Shown here: one piece after another, positions 24,772-35,045 of the stretch
Numbering within the stretch: position 1 is the first letter of the stretch
How the letters are laid out: each line of letters starts with the position of its first letter
NCBI GenBank assembly: GCA_037893225.1
Contig: JAZGUH010000408.1
Coordinates: 310,001-374,000, forward strand
DNA length: 64,000 bases
Reading direction: 5' to 3'
Source: Hippasteria phrygiana
Lineage: Eukaryota; Echinodermata; Asteroidea; Valvatida; Goniasteridae
The notes under the pieces: generated by a model
Told to the model about the DNA's origin: nothing
The model's database searches: none
The model's input: only the letters and a program-made list of their open reading frames with translations
Position numbers and translations under genes: made by a program

Positions 24772-25140
24772 TCATTTCCAAGTTAGACTTCATAAAATTG
24801 ACAGTTTGGAACACACTTTTCATATTTCGAAACACACGATTATTCATTTCAAATCGTCTACGCTTTTTATACTTTCAATTCCGACGTGGAAATAGAATAA
24901 CTTTGGTATCGCTTCTCTTGAACTTCAACAAGAATCACGTAAATGAAAAGATACTTCATATTTAATCCTATGAAAATAATGACAGATGAACGATAACTGT
25001 CGAATCATACATACCCATTTTAGCAAAATACCTGCGGTTAAAACACTGTTGATTATATCTCAACAAATAAGGTTTATCATCTGGTTAAATTACAGATCAA
25101 ACCCCAAAAGGATGACCAAATTGCTGACTGGGTTGAAAAT

Positions 25141-27052
25141 TTAGTGACGTTTTGCAGACGCCCCTCTTGCCTCTTTGGCAATCACAGGAGCCTCCTCTCC
25201 TTCTGCGATGGACGCAGACCGTCCCGCCCTCCGTAGATTGAAGGGATCATCGGGGCCAATTGGAGAACCTTTCTGAGGGTTGTCTTCATACCCCGAGTCT
25301 TGGTCCGTCCGTAGGGACGGGGTCGGTGACATGGAATCGGCGCTGGTGAAACTCCTGGTGTCGTAGTTGTCGATGTTGATAGTACGCTGACACCAGTCCA
25401 TCATGTTGGCGATCAGATCGGGTAAGGAGTGACTTCGGGAAGCGCTCCCCTCAGAGGAGAGAAGCCGCTTGTGCTGGACCGGTATGGGGATACGGGATGG
25501 CTGGGCATGCTCCACGTTGTCCTTCCTCACGGGTGTCTTGGGCTCTGCCTTCAGATGGCTCGGGATAGGAATCCGTGGCCTGAGCCTTGACGTCCCAGGC
25601 GAGCTGGCCCGTGAGCTGGCTCTGGAGCTCGCATTACTCCTCGTTTCGCTTCGGGTCTCCCTGGGCATCACCCTGCTCTGGTAGTTCTGCAGATATTTAG
25701 CCAGATTCTCTGCATTCAGTTCAGCTGGGACTGGCTGGCGGGCTGACTTTGTCTCCCTGCCTGTAATGGTCCGACGTCTGGGGGAGTTCCTGGTGAAACC
25801 TTCTTGGTCGTGGCTAGGGTTGTTGAAGAGACGGCGATCAGTCCTTGGGTTTCTCAGAGACCCTGTTCTCTGAAACGGACCCTCCTTGGTCAGTTTACTT
25901 GTCACGTTTTGGGTGGCAGCTCCTTGGTGATCTTCTGATCTTGTCGACCGGGATGGCGATTCCGTACTACCAGTTGTTGAGCGTAACTTTGATCCTCTCT
26001 CAAAGGCTGGTATCTGGGTTCTCATTGTACTTCTCTCAGTAACTCCTGTAGATGCACGCAGCCTGGACCCTCTCTCAAATGCAGGGATTTGTGATCTTGT
26101 TGCTCTCCCCTCTCCAACACCGGTGGATGTACGTAATCTTGACCCTCTCTCGAAGGAAGGGATTTTGGTTCTGTTGATGTTCCGGTCAACAGAGAGACTT
26201 CGCGTTCTCTCTCGCTCCCTCAGTCGCTGGGTCATGCACTCAGTGGCCGATTTCTCGCTGTCTGTTGGAGACCGCAAGGATGATCCCTCATGTGACCTGA
26301 GGTCACTGGAGTCACAGCTGCTGGTGCTGTTTAGCCGATGGCGCCCTCCGGTGTCCCGCGAGATCATAATGACTGCGTTATCACGTCTATCGGCAAGCCT
26401 CTTAGACTCTGCTCTTGAAGTGCTTACATTCAGAGACCCAGATCGATGCTTCCTTCTCATTGTTGGCGATGTTGGAATGCCTCGCTCCAGAGAGGTCTCC
26501 CTGCTTCGCGGATTATTGGTCAGATTTACTGATGAACTGCGGTTGCGGCGACAAGTTGCTGAGCCGGATTCTCGCCCGCCGGCTAAAGCTAGCCGTCTGT
26601 AGACATCGGAGTGCACGTTGGTCTCGTTTAAATCGATTGGGGTACAAGACAAGGGTCTGACATGACGTGTCGGGCTTGTGGGAGCACTGCGGGCCAGGTT
26701 GCCTTGGCGACACTGGGCATCAGGGCTTGCCTCCTCTCTCCGTTTCCTCAGGAACTCCTCTGTGCCCGTACCGACTTGGCTCAACCTCTGTGGGAGCTGC
26801 GAGGGTCGTTTCTCGGCCTGGAGCGAACTCCTGGATGGGCTGTTGAGTGTAATGCTCCCCGTTCTTCCTTTTGTTGGACTGTAACCATTGTGAAGATCTG
26901 TGCTGTGATTGGAGTCTAGACTGGCAAGCGTCTCGTTACTGTCATCGCGTTTCATGCGCGGGCTCGGGCTCCGATTGGATCGGCTCTCACAGTCATCCAG
27001 AGACTCAACGCTCTGGTTACGGCTGTAAAGTTTAGGACCCTCTATAGAGACC
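25141..27052 (-). CDS. GAS2-like protein, large last exon (basic SxIP tail)
   Basis: GAS2L proteins link actin to microtubules and track growing microtubule ends through EB1. This exon follows acceptor GTGTTTCAG and gives 636 codons plus TGA... read as TAA-type stop ending at 25141. It is a disordered, Ser/Arg/Pro-rich basic tail. SRIPIP near 25480-25503 and TKIP, SQIP and TQIP in the repeat at 25945-26169 fit the S/T-x-I-P EB1-binding rule, as in vertebrate GAS2L1-3 tails. A more ordered block near the C-terminus reads SHSLPDLIANMMDWCQ, and DQDSGYEDNP follows. The 11 codons upstream of 27052 in the same frame are intron. Composition is GC-richer than the surroundings, as expected of coding sequence. 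Confidence 0.9.
25945..26169 (-). repeat. Three tandem 25-residue SxIP repeats within GAS2L
   Basis: Three units of exactly 75 bases start TKIPSFERGSRLRTSTGV, SQIPAFERGSRLRASTGV and TQIPAFERGSKLRSTTGS. Each begins with an S/T-x-I-P motif followed by FERGS(R/K)LR. The equal spacing and DNA similarity point to recent internal duplication. The known EB1-binding rule predicts three adjacent docking sites per chain; actual binding is inference. Confidence 0.9.
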
Positions 27053-27562
27053 CTGAAACACAATAAGAGAAAAAAAAAACCCAAATTAAGTAACCATATA
27101 TGAAGTTTTCTAACAATGAATACAAATATAAAGAATATACCAACAATGATTAGTTACTCATCAATGTGAACATGACTTTGAAACCAAAGAGAATTGCAGA
27201 AACAAATGTTTGATTGGTGTGTGAATCTCAACAAACATTGATATTTGAAGTCACGTGTACCTGACAGAAAGTATGTGATAACCACCACTTATCATCAAGA
27301 CCTCTTAAAGGTCACCAGTGGGGATTTTAAAAAGTTGAACACTTTCTTTACCTGGGGATGAGTGGCTTGGTTTTAACATGCTGAATCTGCACATGTTGAT
27401 CTGCACAGTGAACAATAGTTTTTTGCTTAAGTTGTTGGATTCTGTTGGATTTTGTTAGATTCTAGTGGATTCAGCAGGCTTCACACTTTAGCAGTTGTTG
27501 GATATCTATAGAGTCTGTAGCCCTAGCAATGCACATGTTGCCAGGTTCGTATTTATTCTTAC
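27053..27562. other. GAS2L intron
   Basis: About 510 bases between donor GTAAGA and acceptor TTTCAG (minus strand). It contains a cluster of GTTGGATT(C/T)TG repeats at 27430-27480 that also appear at 42090-42370, 47690-47805 and 62610-62830. No exon is seen. Confidence 0.8.
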
Positions 27563-27632
27563 TTTCTCTTTGGAGATCTGCGGTAGTTGGTGCTAAAACT
27601 ATTGTTGCGACTTCTTCCGCCAGAGCGGTGTA
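27563..27632 (-). CDS. GAS2L small exon after the GAS2 domain
   Basis: A 70-base exon with acceptor GCTTCAG and donor GTAAGA. Joined in frame it reads LHRSGGRSRNNSFSTNYRRS followed by PKRK. Phase 1 in and phase 2 out fit both neighbours exactly (C|TA and AA|G). The very basic sequence starts the microtubule-binding tail. The family does not conserve this sequence, so the assignment rests on splice sites and phase. Confidence 0.8.
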
Positions 27633-27886
27633 CTGAAGCAAAATATACACAAAGCATTTCATGAAAACTTTACAATAATTAATAGAGGGGGCTGTAAATT
27701 GGAATTTAATATTGAAGTGCCCATTGTAGACTTCAAAGAAATAAAAATGCAGAGTACAGGTATGGTGGTTCAGTAGATGACAAAAGTGACAAATATTTGT
27801 GTTTGTATCTGTTTGTATAACATGTTTGACTGATTTCTTTTTCAATTCATACCTGCAAATTCCATTGTCAATTCCAATACGTTCAT

Positions 27887-28064
27887 AATGTGAGATTTTT
27901 GAGACGCTGGTGGCAGTAGATATACCGGTCCTTTTCCATTGATCTCACCTGTCGTGCGCATGCTCAGAACTATACGCGCATGCTCAGAACTATACGCACA
28001 TGCTCAGAACTTGCAAAAAAGGACCGGTACGTCTGCTGCCCCCAGTGTCTCAAAAGTCTCCAAT
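27887..28064. mobile_element. MITE with TTTTGAGACGCTGG ends, copy 1
   Basis: Left TTTTTGAGACGCTGGTGGCA and ACCGGTCCTTTT are mirrored at the right by AAAAGGACCGGTACGTCTGC and CCCAGTGTCTCAAAAG. The centre holds 2.6 tandem copies of the 20-bp unit CATGCTCAGAACTATACGCG (27959-28011). A second copy is at 30427-30614. It sits in a GAS2L intron. Confidence 0.8.
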
Positions 28065-28184
28065 TAGCGTGGAAGTTTCAGGGGAAAATTTGGTGATGGC
28101 CTAATCCCTTCTGTTGTGAAGTCATACAAATATTGAATTTGTTTGCTGGAGAGTAAAAAATTAGTAGCATAAATGTCTACTTAC

Positions 28185-28275
28185 GTCTGCACTTGCATGG
28201 GTCGTGTTTATCAAGGTAGTGCTCCAGAGTGTCCCAGCCACCCCCGATACGAACCATCACGTGACTCCGTAATAT
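28185..28275 (-). CDS. GAS2L exon, second half of the GAS2 (GAR) domain
   Basis: It encodes [20 protein letters not shown] followed by [10 protein letters not shown], nearly identical to vertebrate GAS2L1 in the [23 protein letters not shown] block, the signature of the GAS2-related microtubule-binding domain. The conserved His and Cys residues match those of the family fold. Acceptor TTGTGTAG, donor GTAAGT; phase 0 in, phase 1 out. Confidence 0.97.
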
Positions 28276-28358
28276 CTACACAAGAATAAAACAAATGGCA
28301 GAAACGGATTGTAATCATACATCTGAATCAAAATGATCAATGATTTGGAATTCAATAT

Positions 28359-28577
28359 GCACCTATCAATTGTTTCCCCTACCCCTTTTCACCATTCTGC
28401 CCCACCTCGCTGCAAATTGTTTGCTACCCAAGGATGGGGACATTGTTATATCTTTCAGTGGAAATAAAAACTGGCTCTGTACTTGATTGATAGTTCCCCT
28501 AGGGTGGGGATTTGGTCATGACCGCATTAACAATCCCTATGCCTGAGGCAGGACAGCCTTGGAGGTAAGGGGTGCAT
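28359..28577. repeat. Dispersed repeat with TGCACCTATCAATTG end
   Basis: The start TATGCACCTATCAATTGTTT shares 15 bases with the ends of the 60613-62237 element, and the right side GGTAAGGGGTGCATTATT partly mirrors it. The interior GTGGGGATTTGGTCATGACC matches 13961-14130 in reverse. It is probably a short non-autonomous relative. Confidence 0.5.
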
Positions 28578-29249
28578 TATTCACACAAATGTTAATTTCT
28601 CTGCAATAGTAAAACTCATTCAGAAGCCTGGAGTGTGTTACAGCGCCCTCTGTTGACTAGTCATGATGCAGTGTGGAGCTTCAGTCGTCAAATGTACATA
28701 TACATGTATGTTTGACTGACGGAAAAGGTTGACATAATTCATACAGCTGGATGATGTTTTAGCGACGGACATTACAGAACAAATAAGTTCACCACTGAGT
28801 AGTAAGGTAAAAATGACATGTAATAAATAAAATGAACTTTGCAAAACCAACAGACCACTAAAAAATAATGGCGAAATGTATGATTGACTCAACAGGAAGA
28901 AAAAATATAGTCTGCAAAAAACAAGATGGGGAAAATCTAAATTTCTAAAACCGGCAGTCAACTAATCAAGCCAACCTCAAATAATTTTCTGGTTTCAAAA
29001 ATCAAAACCTAAACTAAAACACTGATTCATACACACATTTTCACGTCATGAGCAATAACATAACGTACATCTTCTCAGCATGAATCCCAGACAGAACTGC
29101 ATGGAACCCAACCACAAAACACATGTCAATTACTCATGGCAACAAAATGGTTTACATATCCTTCAATAATTTCGTTAAAGTTTCGTCACAGCAGTTTCAG
29201 TGAAAATTCACTGGTTGTTTTGGTTTTGGATAAAGAACATTAGACTTTA

Positions 29250-29504
29250 TGAGATAGAATTTGTGTCGGGATGATATAAATTGAATATTGGGTTTTACCC
29301 TTCACCGACATAAAGAGATTATTTTGGAAAAAATAATTAACTCGACAAGCTCGGTGGTCGAGTGGTAAGACATCTGCACTAGAAAGCAGAAGGTCATGGG
29401 TTCGAGTCCCACCCGAGTGATTTTTTTCCAAATAATCCCCCCGGGACAACACTGAGTATACAGTGTTTATAAAATACGTCAGTGAAGGGCAAAACCCAAT
29501 ATTT
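29250..29504 (+). mobile_element. tRNA-core element with terminal inverted repeats, copy 1
   Basis: A tRNA-like core (29349-29418) with A box TGGTCGAGTGG and B box GGTTCGAGTCC lies between 26-bp inverted repeats at 29284-29309 and 29478-29503 (AATATTGGGTTTT.CCCTTCA type, two mismatches). The whole is flanked by a 14-bp direct repeat AACATTAGACTTTA (29236-29249 and 29505-29518), which looks like a target duplication made by LINE machinery. The anticodon region reads CTAGAAA (AGA, Ser-like), but the stem has a bulge and the variable loop is short, so it is not a working tRNA gene. Confidence 0.75.
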
Positions 29505-30426
29505 AACATTAGACTTTAGAGGGAAAATCCGGCCTTATAGGTAGATGAAATCAAGACGGAAACAAGCTGTGTTTATTCAAGTGAATGTGCCTTGTGCGCA
29601 CATCCATATATATATGTTTGTTATCGAAGTGCAGTCCATGTCAACTCTGGGTTTTATTTTCATAACTTCTCCCTTGTGTTTCCGTCTTCAGGCCACAGAC
29701 ATTACTCATAATCAAAGGAAGTGTGGTCTGTCAACTTTTTCCCGTATTCCCAGAGAACAGTTCCTTTGACCCCAGGAAGACTTTTCACACCAGGATTTTC
29801 CTCTTTAGATTTGCCCGATTTAACACCTTGATAAACCATACAAAAATGCATCCAGTATCCATGTACTGTAGAGATTGTAATCACAAAATGACAACCGTAT
29901 TTGTGTCAAACTGGGGCCAGTTTTATGGAGTACAAAAAAATTCTTAGCCCAAAAAAGTCTTGCTGAGAAAAACGGGTTGCTTTTAGCAAACAAGAGCCGA
30001 ATACCAGTCAAAAGCAATATACAATGTACATCACAAGAAAATTTGGTTGGTAACCCTGTTTTTACCAAGGAAGACTTTTCATGCTAGCTAATTTTTGTGC
30101 TTAGCTCCATGTGATTGACCCCTGGTTCGCAAATTAGAGTAGAAAAAAGGTGCTCCGTTTTCTCAAACAATATCCACCTCAAGGCCTAACTTCAAAACCT
30201 CTTCAATTTGTGAAAGGGTATCTGGTTCATTGCCAAATACACACTGAATTACTACTTGAAAACTTTCACATCACCTAAACTATGTGGAGGCATACTTGAC
30301 TGCAATTTTGAAAATGCTGAATTTGAGTTACCATGGCAACAGTTTTTCCTATCTATTGGGCACAAACACTCAAAGGCTGAAGTACATGAACAAATCTACT
30401 TCGAAATTTGTTACGTGGTAGGTAAA

Positions 30427-30614
30427 AATGGGAAACTTTTGAGACGCTGGCAGCAGACATTCTGGTCCTTTTCCATTGTTCACACCAGTTGTGCGCATCT
30501 CAGAAGTACGTGCACATGCTTAGAACTACATGTAGCAAAAAGGACCAGTACATGTACATGTACATGTACATGTATGTATGTCTGCTGCCATCATCAACTC
30601 CAAAGTCTCCCATT
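30427..30614. mobile_element. MITE with TTTTGAGACGCTGG ends, copy 2, expanded by (TACATG)n
   Basis: Same ends and interior as 27887-28064. Where copy 1 has GGACCGGTACGTCTGCTG, this copy has GGACCAGTACATG followed by about four further TACATG units and then TATGTCTGCTG. The microsatellite thus arose inside the element after its dispersal. Confidence 0.8.
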
Positions 30615-31384
30615 AGAATGTTTAAAAAAAAGAAGGAAAAAAGTATGAAAACGGGGAGGGAGCATAATAATGTAAACAGACTGAATTAGATTATCATAAA
30701 AGCAAGAGTACATTTTACCAGTAAGGCCAACAAAAAAGTGTTGCTTTTGGATCGACCGACCGTAAAAATCAACAGAATTACATGTTGGGTCAGTTGTTTT
30801 TTTTTTTTTTTTTTTAATCAATAAAAACATAACTCGGCCTCTCTGTCTCAAAAACTGTATTTGATGTAACTTCTATACTTTATGCGTATTTTCAGGGGGT
30901 TTGTCCAACGTTTAGGCCTAAACACGCCTGGGTGAACGTGAAGATGACTTCGATCCGTCGCGCTCGTCAAAGCTCCATTCGGGCTGAAGAGTAGCCTAGC
31001 TAAAAACCCTAAACTTTGGGTCCGGGGAGGTCTAGCAAAAAAAACCACAAGGACAGCGCATGTGAAAATGCTATGTATACAACCAATTCAATCTCTTTTA
31101 GACATGTATAAATTATAGTAGCGGAAGAGTCAGTTCGAAATGGCAAAAACTTTGTCGTAGCCAAAAGTTAGAATACTTCCATTTGGTTTGCTTCTTGGCG
31201 ATTCAAAAAGTCGGTGGCGAAGCCGAAAAAACAAAACAAATCCCGACTGACCGACCGACCCTCTTTTCCAGTACCTGTCCGAGGGCAACAACAATTGTTT
31301 TGGGCATAACATTGGGGCAGAATTAAAGATGTCAAAATATAGTTTCTTTTTATAATACATTTAATTTTTCTTTACTTTCTTTTA

Positions 31385-31489
31385 TTAACCCTAACGTACA
31401 TAATTCCATCAAAATCCTTTCCCTGTTTTGGAGGATTTCGGCGGATTCAGGATACTTTCTAGTAAAGTTACCCAAGGGGTTAGGGTTAA
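31385..31489. mobile_element. TTAA-bounded short element
   Basis: Begins TTAACCCTAACGTACATAAT and ends AAGGGGTTAGGGTTAA. The interior has ATCCATCAAAATCC/GGATTTCGGCGGATT pairs also present at 57322-57589. No coding sequence. Confidence 0.7.
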
Positions 31490-31861
31490 AGTACTAAAGG
31501 CCCCCCTACGCAACAAACTGTCTGCCTGGACAACCAAAATGTATGCCTGTAGATGTACATGTACGAGTATTACCGAGTTCAAGTTTTAAAAGTACTACCA
31601 GTGATTGTTTGAAGTTGAGAACTAACCACAGCGCCATCATGTCTGATGGGTATAAACCCCGCCCGCAACATTGTCAGAGACAGTCATATCCTCCTTGTGA
31701 TGGATCTAAGTCTAAGATTGTCGGAGATGGGAAACAAGGTTGATAAGATTCAAGCGGGACACACCCAAACTAATCACGTAAACCCCGGTCACTTTTTCAA
31801 CGAAAGATATTTGTGATGGCCAAAGCCAAAACCAGCCTGTCCCCGCATCTATCCAATAGCA

Positions 31862-32322
31862 TTAACCCTAACATCCTAGGCATTCATTTGGGGTGAAGAC
31901 CTGTGTACATGTACTGCGAAATACTGTAGCACTGAGTCTCTCTGTCTTTGATGATTAAATGTATCATGACAGCAGTCAAGATACTTGCAACTACAGAGTA
32001 CTACTTCTATGTAATACAGTTAAGTTACTGGGTAAATTATATCTGTGTCAATGAATTGGATGGCTAAGAAAAACAAATTGTATTATCCCTGAAAACCAGT
32101 AGTTCATGCTTTGTTTCCGCCTTAGATGAGAACAGACATTTTGCCTCCAACCCCAGCAACAAAACAGTAGTGATATATATTACTACATACTTTATTTAAG
32201 GTGAAGTATCAAATACTAAAAATTACTACAAGTGTTGTACACAAATAGGTGAGATTACTGCATACTACAGTTTACTACTACATGTAGTAGTATTTTGTAG
32301 CTTTATGTGAGGTTAGGGTTAA
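31862..32322. mobile_element. TTAA-bounded element, 461 bp
   Basis: Begins TTAACCCTAACATCCTAGGC and ends GAGGTTAGGGTTAA. The interior is rich in TACTAC/GTAGTA short repeats. It shares only its ends with the other TTAA elements of this window. Confidence 0.55.
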
Positions 32323-33299
32323 ATTAAGAAAAAGAAAATGACCAAAAGTGGTAATGTGCTTCACTTATTCCCCATCTTAAACATTCCATAACTTGAGAAA
32401 TACATCACCTACAGACCCTGGTGAGGGCTCATTTTAAAGCTTTTGAACTCATTTAAATGATGAGAAAAAAAATATCAATTTTGCTTTTTTGGCATGGAAA
32501 AAAACTGCAGTTTAGCTCCCTACGCCCCAAATTTACATATGTCACTTGATTCACCTGGTGGTACATGTACACTACATATATGTACAAATGTACTCTCCCT
32601 TCAAATCAACCAACAGACTTGACAAATCCTGTTAGGGGTTGGGGGCGTGAGTAAAAGCTGCAAGTATTTTCACAGTGATGGTTTCGTTCTTCAATATTGC
32701 TTCAAATATTGTTTGTGTTTGCTGAATAATGATTTCGACCAAATGTCAAATGTGGATTTTGATATTAGCACATTGTGACTTAACTACATGTAGCAGTTGT
32801 CTAAGCTATCACGATGCTATACAGGTGAGAATTGATAACAGCCGATGGCACGAACGGCTTTATTGGACAAAATTTGCAATGCCCGAGGCTGACTGGATGG
32901 ATATTAAAATTTCACTACCACAATCATATTCAAATAATCCGCACATTGAAAGATGGGGCATTTTTTCATGCAGTGATGATAACTGGAAGCGTACACTGTG
33001 CATATGACCTATTCTGACCCAGATGGTTACATATCCCTGGTCCCTTGGCAAGGATTAACTGGATAATCATTGGCTTAATCAGGTTGATCCTTGTTCATAC
33101 CACAACCAGCCTTGTCAGTTGATGGCCAGATGGTGACCTCTGTAATTGACATGTACAATGTAGGTCACAGGCTGACCTTATTATTCAGGCCAAAGCAAGA
33201 CGAAAACATAGTGCAGGAAGTATAGTCATAATGCACCATTTAAATTTTTTGTCATTTTGAGATTCTGCTGATAACAACTGAGTAATTCATATATTACTC

Positions 33300-33530
33300 T
33301 AGAAACATCGTCAAACAAACCACAAGGGAAACTGACTAAGTAATTTGAATGGATTTTCGTAATTTAACAAAGAAAACGGGCAGGAGCTGGATTTCAACAT
33401 GCAACTTCTGGAATACCATACCAGTGCTCTACCAACTGAGCTATCTTGCCCTACATGTACATATGTATGTTGGCCGTCTCCCAAATTGTCAGTGTCGTTG
33501 TTCGGAAGTCATAAACCCATAATGCCGTAT
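33300..33530 (-). mobile_element. tRNA-derived SINE (family S2), copy 1
   Basis: The minus strand reads GGGCAAGATAGCTCAGTTGG at the tRNA-like core (33379-33451), preceded by a head containing TGACAATTTGGGAGACGGCC and followed by a tail CAGTTTCCCTTGTGGTTTG. Related copies are at 43835-43960, 44058-44221 and 51345-51600. The A and B boxes (TAGCTCAGTTGG, GTTGAAATCC) are weakened in this copy. Confidence 0.75.
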
Positions 33531-33599
33531 GACCAGGTCGCAGTTTCAAATCCCACTCCTGGCTGTTTTATTTGTTCCCTTTGAATATACTTTAGAAAT

Positions 33600-33640
33600 A
33601 AGTATACTTCTGACTTACAACGTACATGTACACTTTTGAT
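33600..33640. repeat. Example of short dispersed TACATG run
   Basis: One of dozens of short (TACATG)1-3 runs across 28-64 kb (others near 38181, 40495, 50070, 52450, 56455, 58915, 59763, 60387, 61516). Listed once to document the class. Confidence 0.6.
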
Positions 33641-33768
33641 GATTAGTTGATGTTCCGTGTATTGGGTGCCCTCTGTTGATTTCAATCAGGAAGTGGCAAG
33701 CAAGAACTCAATAATAAATTTTTTAATTTGGATGTTTTGAAATCTGTATTTCAGAATGTACATTTGTA

Positions 33769-33832
33769 CAAGATTTGATGGATGGTTCCAGATGTATATA
33801 CATGTACATCTGGAACCATCCATCAAATCTTG
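33769..33832. repeat. Perfect 28-bp inverted repeat (hairpin)
   Basis: Left arm CAAGATTTGATGGATGGTTC plus CAGATGTA (33769-33796) and right arm 33805-33832 are exact reverse complements, with an 8-base loop TATACATG. Transcribed, either strand would give a mismatch-free 28-bp stem. It lies 46 bases before a hAT-like MITE. Confidence 0.9.
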
Positions 33833-33878
33833 TTTGAAATCTTAGCCTACATGTAAATGTCCAAGTGTGCCAAGATAT

Positions 33879-34112
33879 CAGAGCTGTAGTCGAGTCCCTG
33901 CAAGTCCTTTCACAAGTACTTTCGCAAGTCCAGTCAGATGTCCTTTCATACAGTCAGTCACAAGTAACTGGATGAACAATGACAAAGGAATGCCTCTGTC
34001 AAAGCTCATTTGAATAGCTTGCGATTGGAATTAGGACTGGAGGGCTTGTGATGGACTTGCAGGGACTTGCAGGGACTTGCAGGGACTTGCAGGGACTTGT
34101 GATGGACTCGAC
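33879..34112. mobile_element. hAT-like MITE with 8-bp target duplication
   Basis: Ends are CAGAGCTGTAGTCGAGTCC and its near mirror GGACTCGACTACAGCCCTG; CAAGATAT stands on both sides (33871-33878 and 34113-34120). CAGRG ends and an 8-bp duplication are the established signature of the hAT superfamily. The right half carries a tandem 10-bp repeat GGACTTGCAG (about 34053-34097). No transposase. Confidence 0.88.
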
Positions 34113-34969
34113 TACAGCCCTGCAAGATATGTACATGTATGTACTTGACTGTAAATGCTGTGCAAGACATGGACAAATGAAGGCAAACTGGATCTTTTTA
34201 CTGACACTTTCTCATCTACATGTATGTCAACAGAGGGCGCTGAACTCTGGTCTCCAAATTCTGCACATCTCAAATCCCAGAGGAAAAAAGTTCACCAGCA
34301 GCATTTGAAATCAGCTTTGAAGTCAGAATATAAATAATGCATTTTCAAATGTCTCAAAAATGATATGAATCAGCAGGAGAGAGTAAGATCAGATGAATTC
34401 AGGCCTCGGGGCTTGCTCGTTAAAGAAAAAAAATCTGGAATATCGACAGACATTCCAGCCTTTGGACTGTGGACTTGTCTCTTGTCGAGTCACCACAGAT
34501 TCATTATTTTTGGTATACATGTTTGATGCCTGGCGCCCCAATGCCACATTACTGAAGCATAAACTACAATTCTCTCACATTAACTACATTTAGCACTTGA
34601 GAATAATTATTAACTGCCCAGTTCGTGTCAGACAATTTATGTTCACCGAAAAGGGGAAATGGTACGGGAAAATGACATAAAAACAAAACAAGATTCTGGC
34701 AACTCATTGCAGGAAACGGAAACACAACTTCTGTGTTCGTATTTTTTCAAAAGGGGGCAAACACTACGCAAATCGAAACCAGAACTAAAACCTCAATCGG
34801 ATTAAAAAACTGAAACATTCTACTGAAACCAATGACAAGAAAACACATGACCAACCCCAGGACTTAATTAACCATATATATTCATGTAGATTTATTTGTG
34901 TAAATGTTCTTGTATTTGTGTAAATATTTCCGTACATGTGTAAATATTCATTTTTAATAAAAAATGTAT

Positions 34970-35045
34970 GCAGGGCCCCAATGGAACAAAGCTTTTAATT
35001 GTTTGGGCACACCCTGGGTAAAAAATGTAATAAATAAACAAAATG
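34970..35045 (+). mobile_element. LINE 3' tail fragment
   Basis: GGGCCCCAATGGAACAAAGC, TTTGGGCACACCCTGGGTAA and an AATAAATAAA tail match, in reverse orientation, the region downstream of the LINE ORF remnant at 45001-45110. Only the 3' end is present, typical of a 5'-truncated retrotransposon. Confidence 0.6.

Noticed and set aside
29349..29418. Functional tRNA-Ser(AGA) gene
   Set aside because: The A and B boxes are good, but the anticodon stem is bulged, the long variable arm of tRNA-Ser is absent, and a second copy exists inside the same larger repeat; it is the core of a dispersed element.
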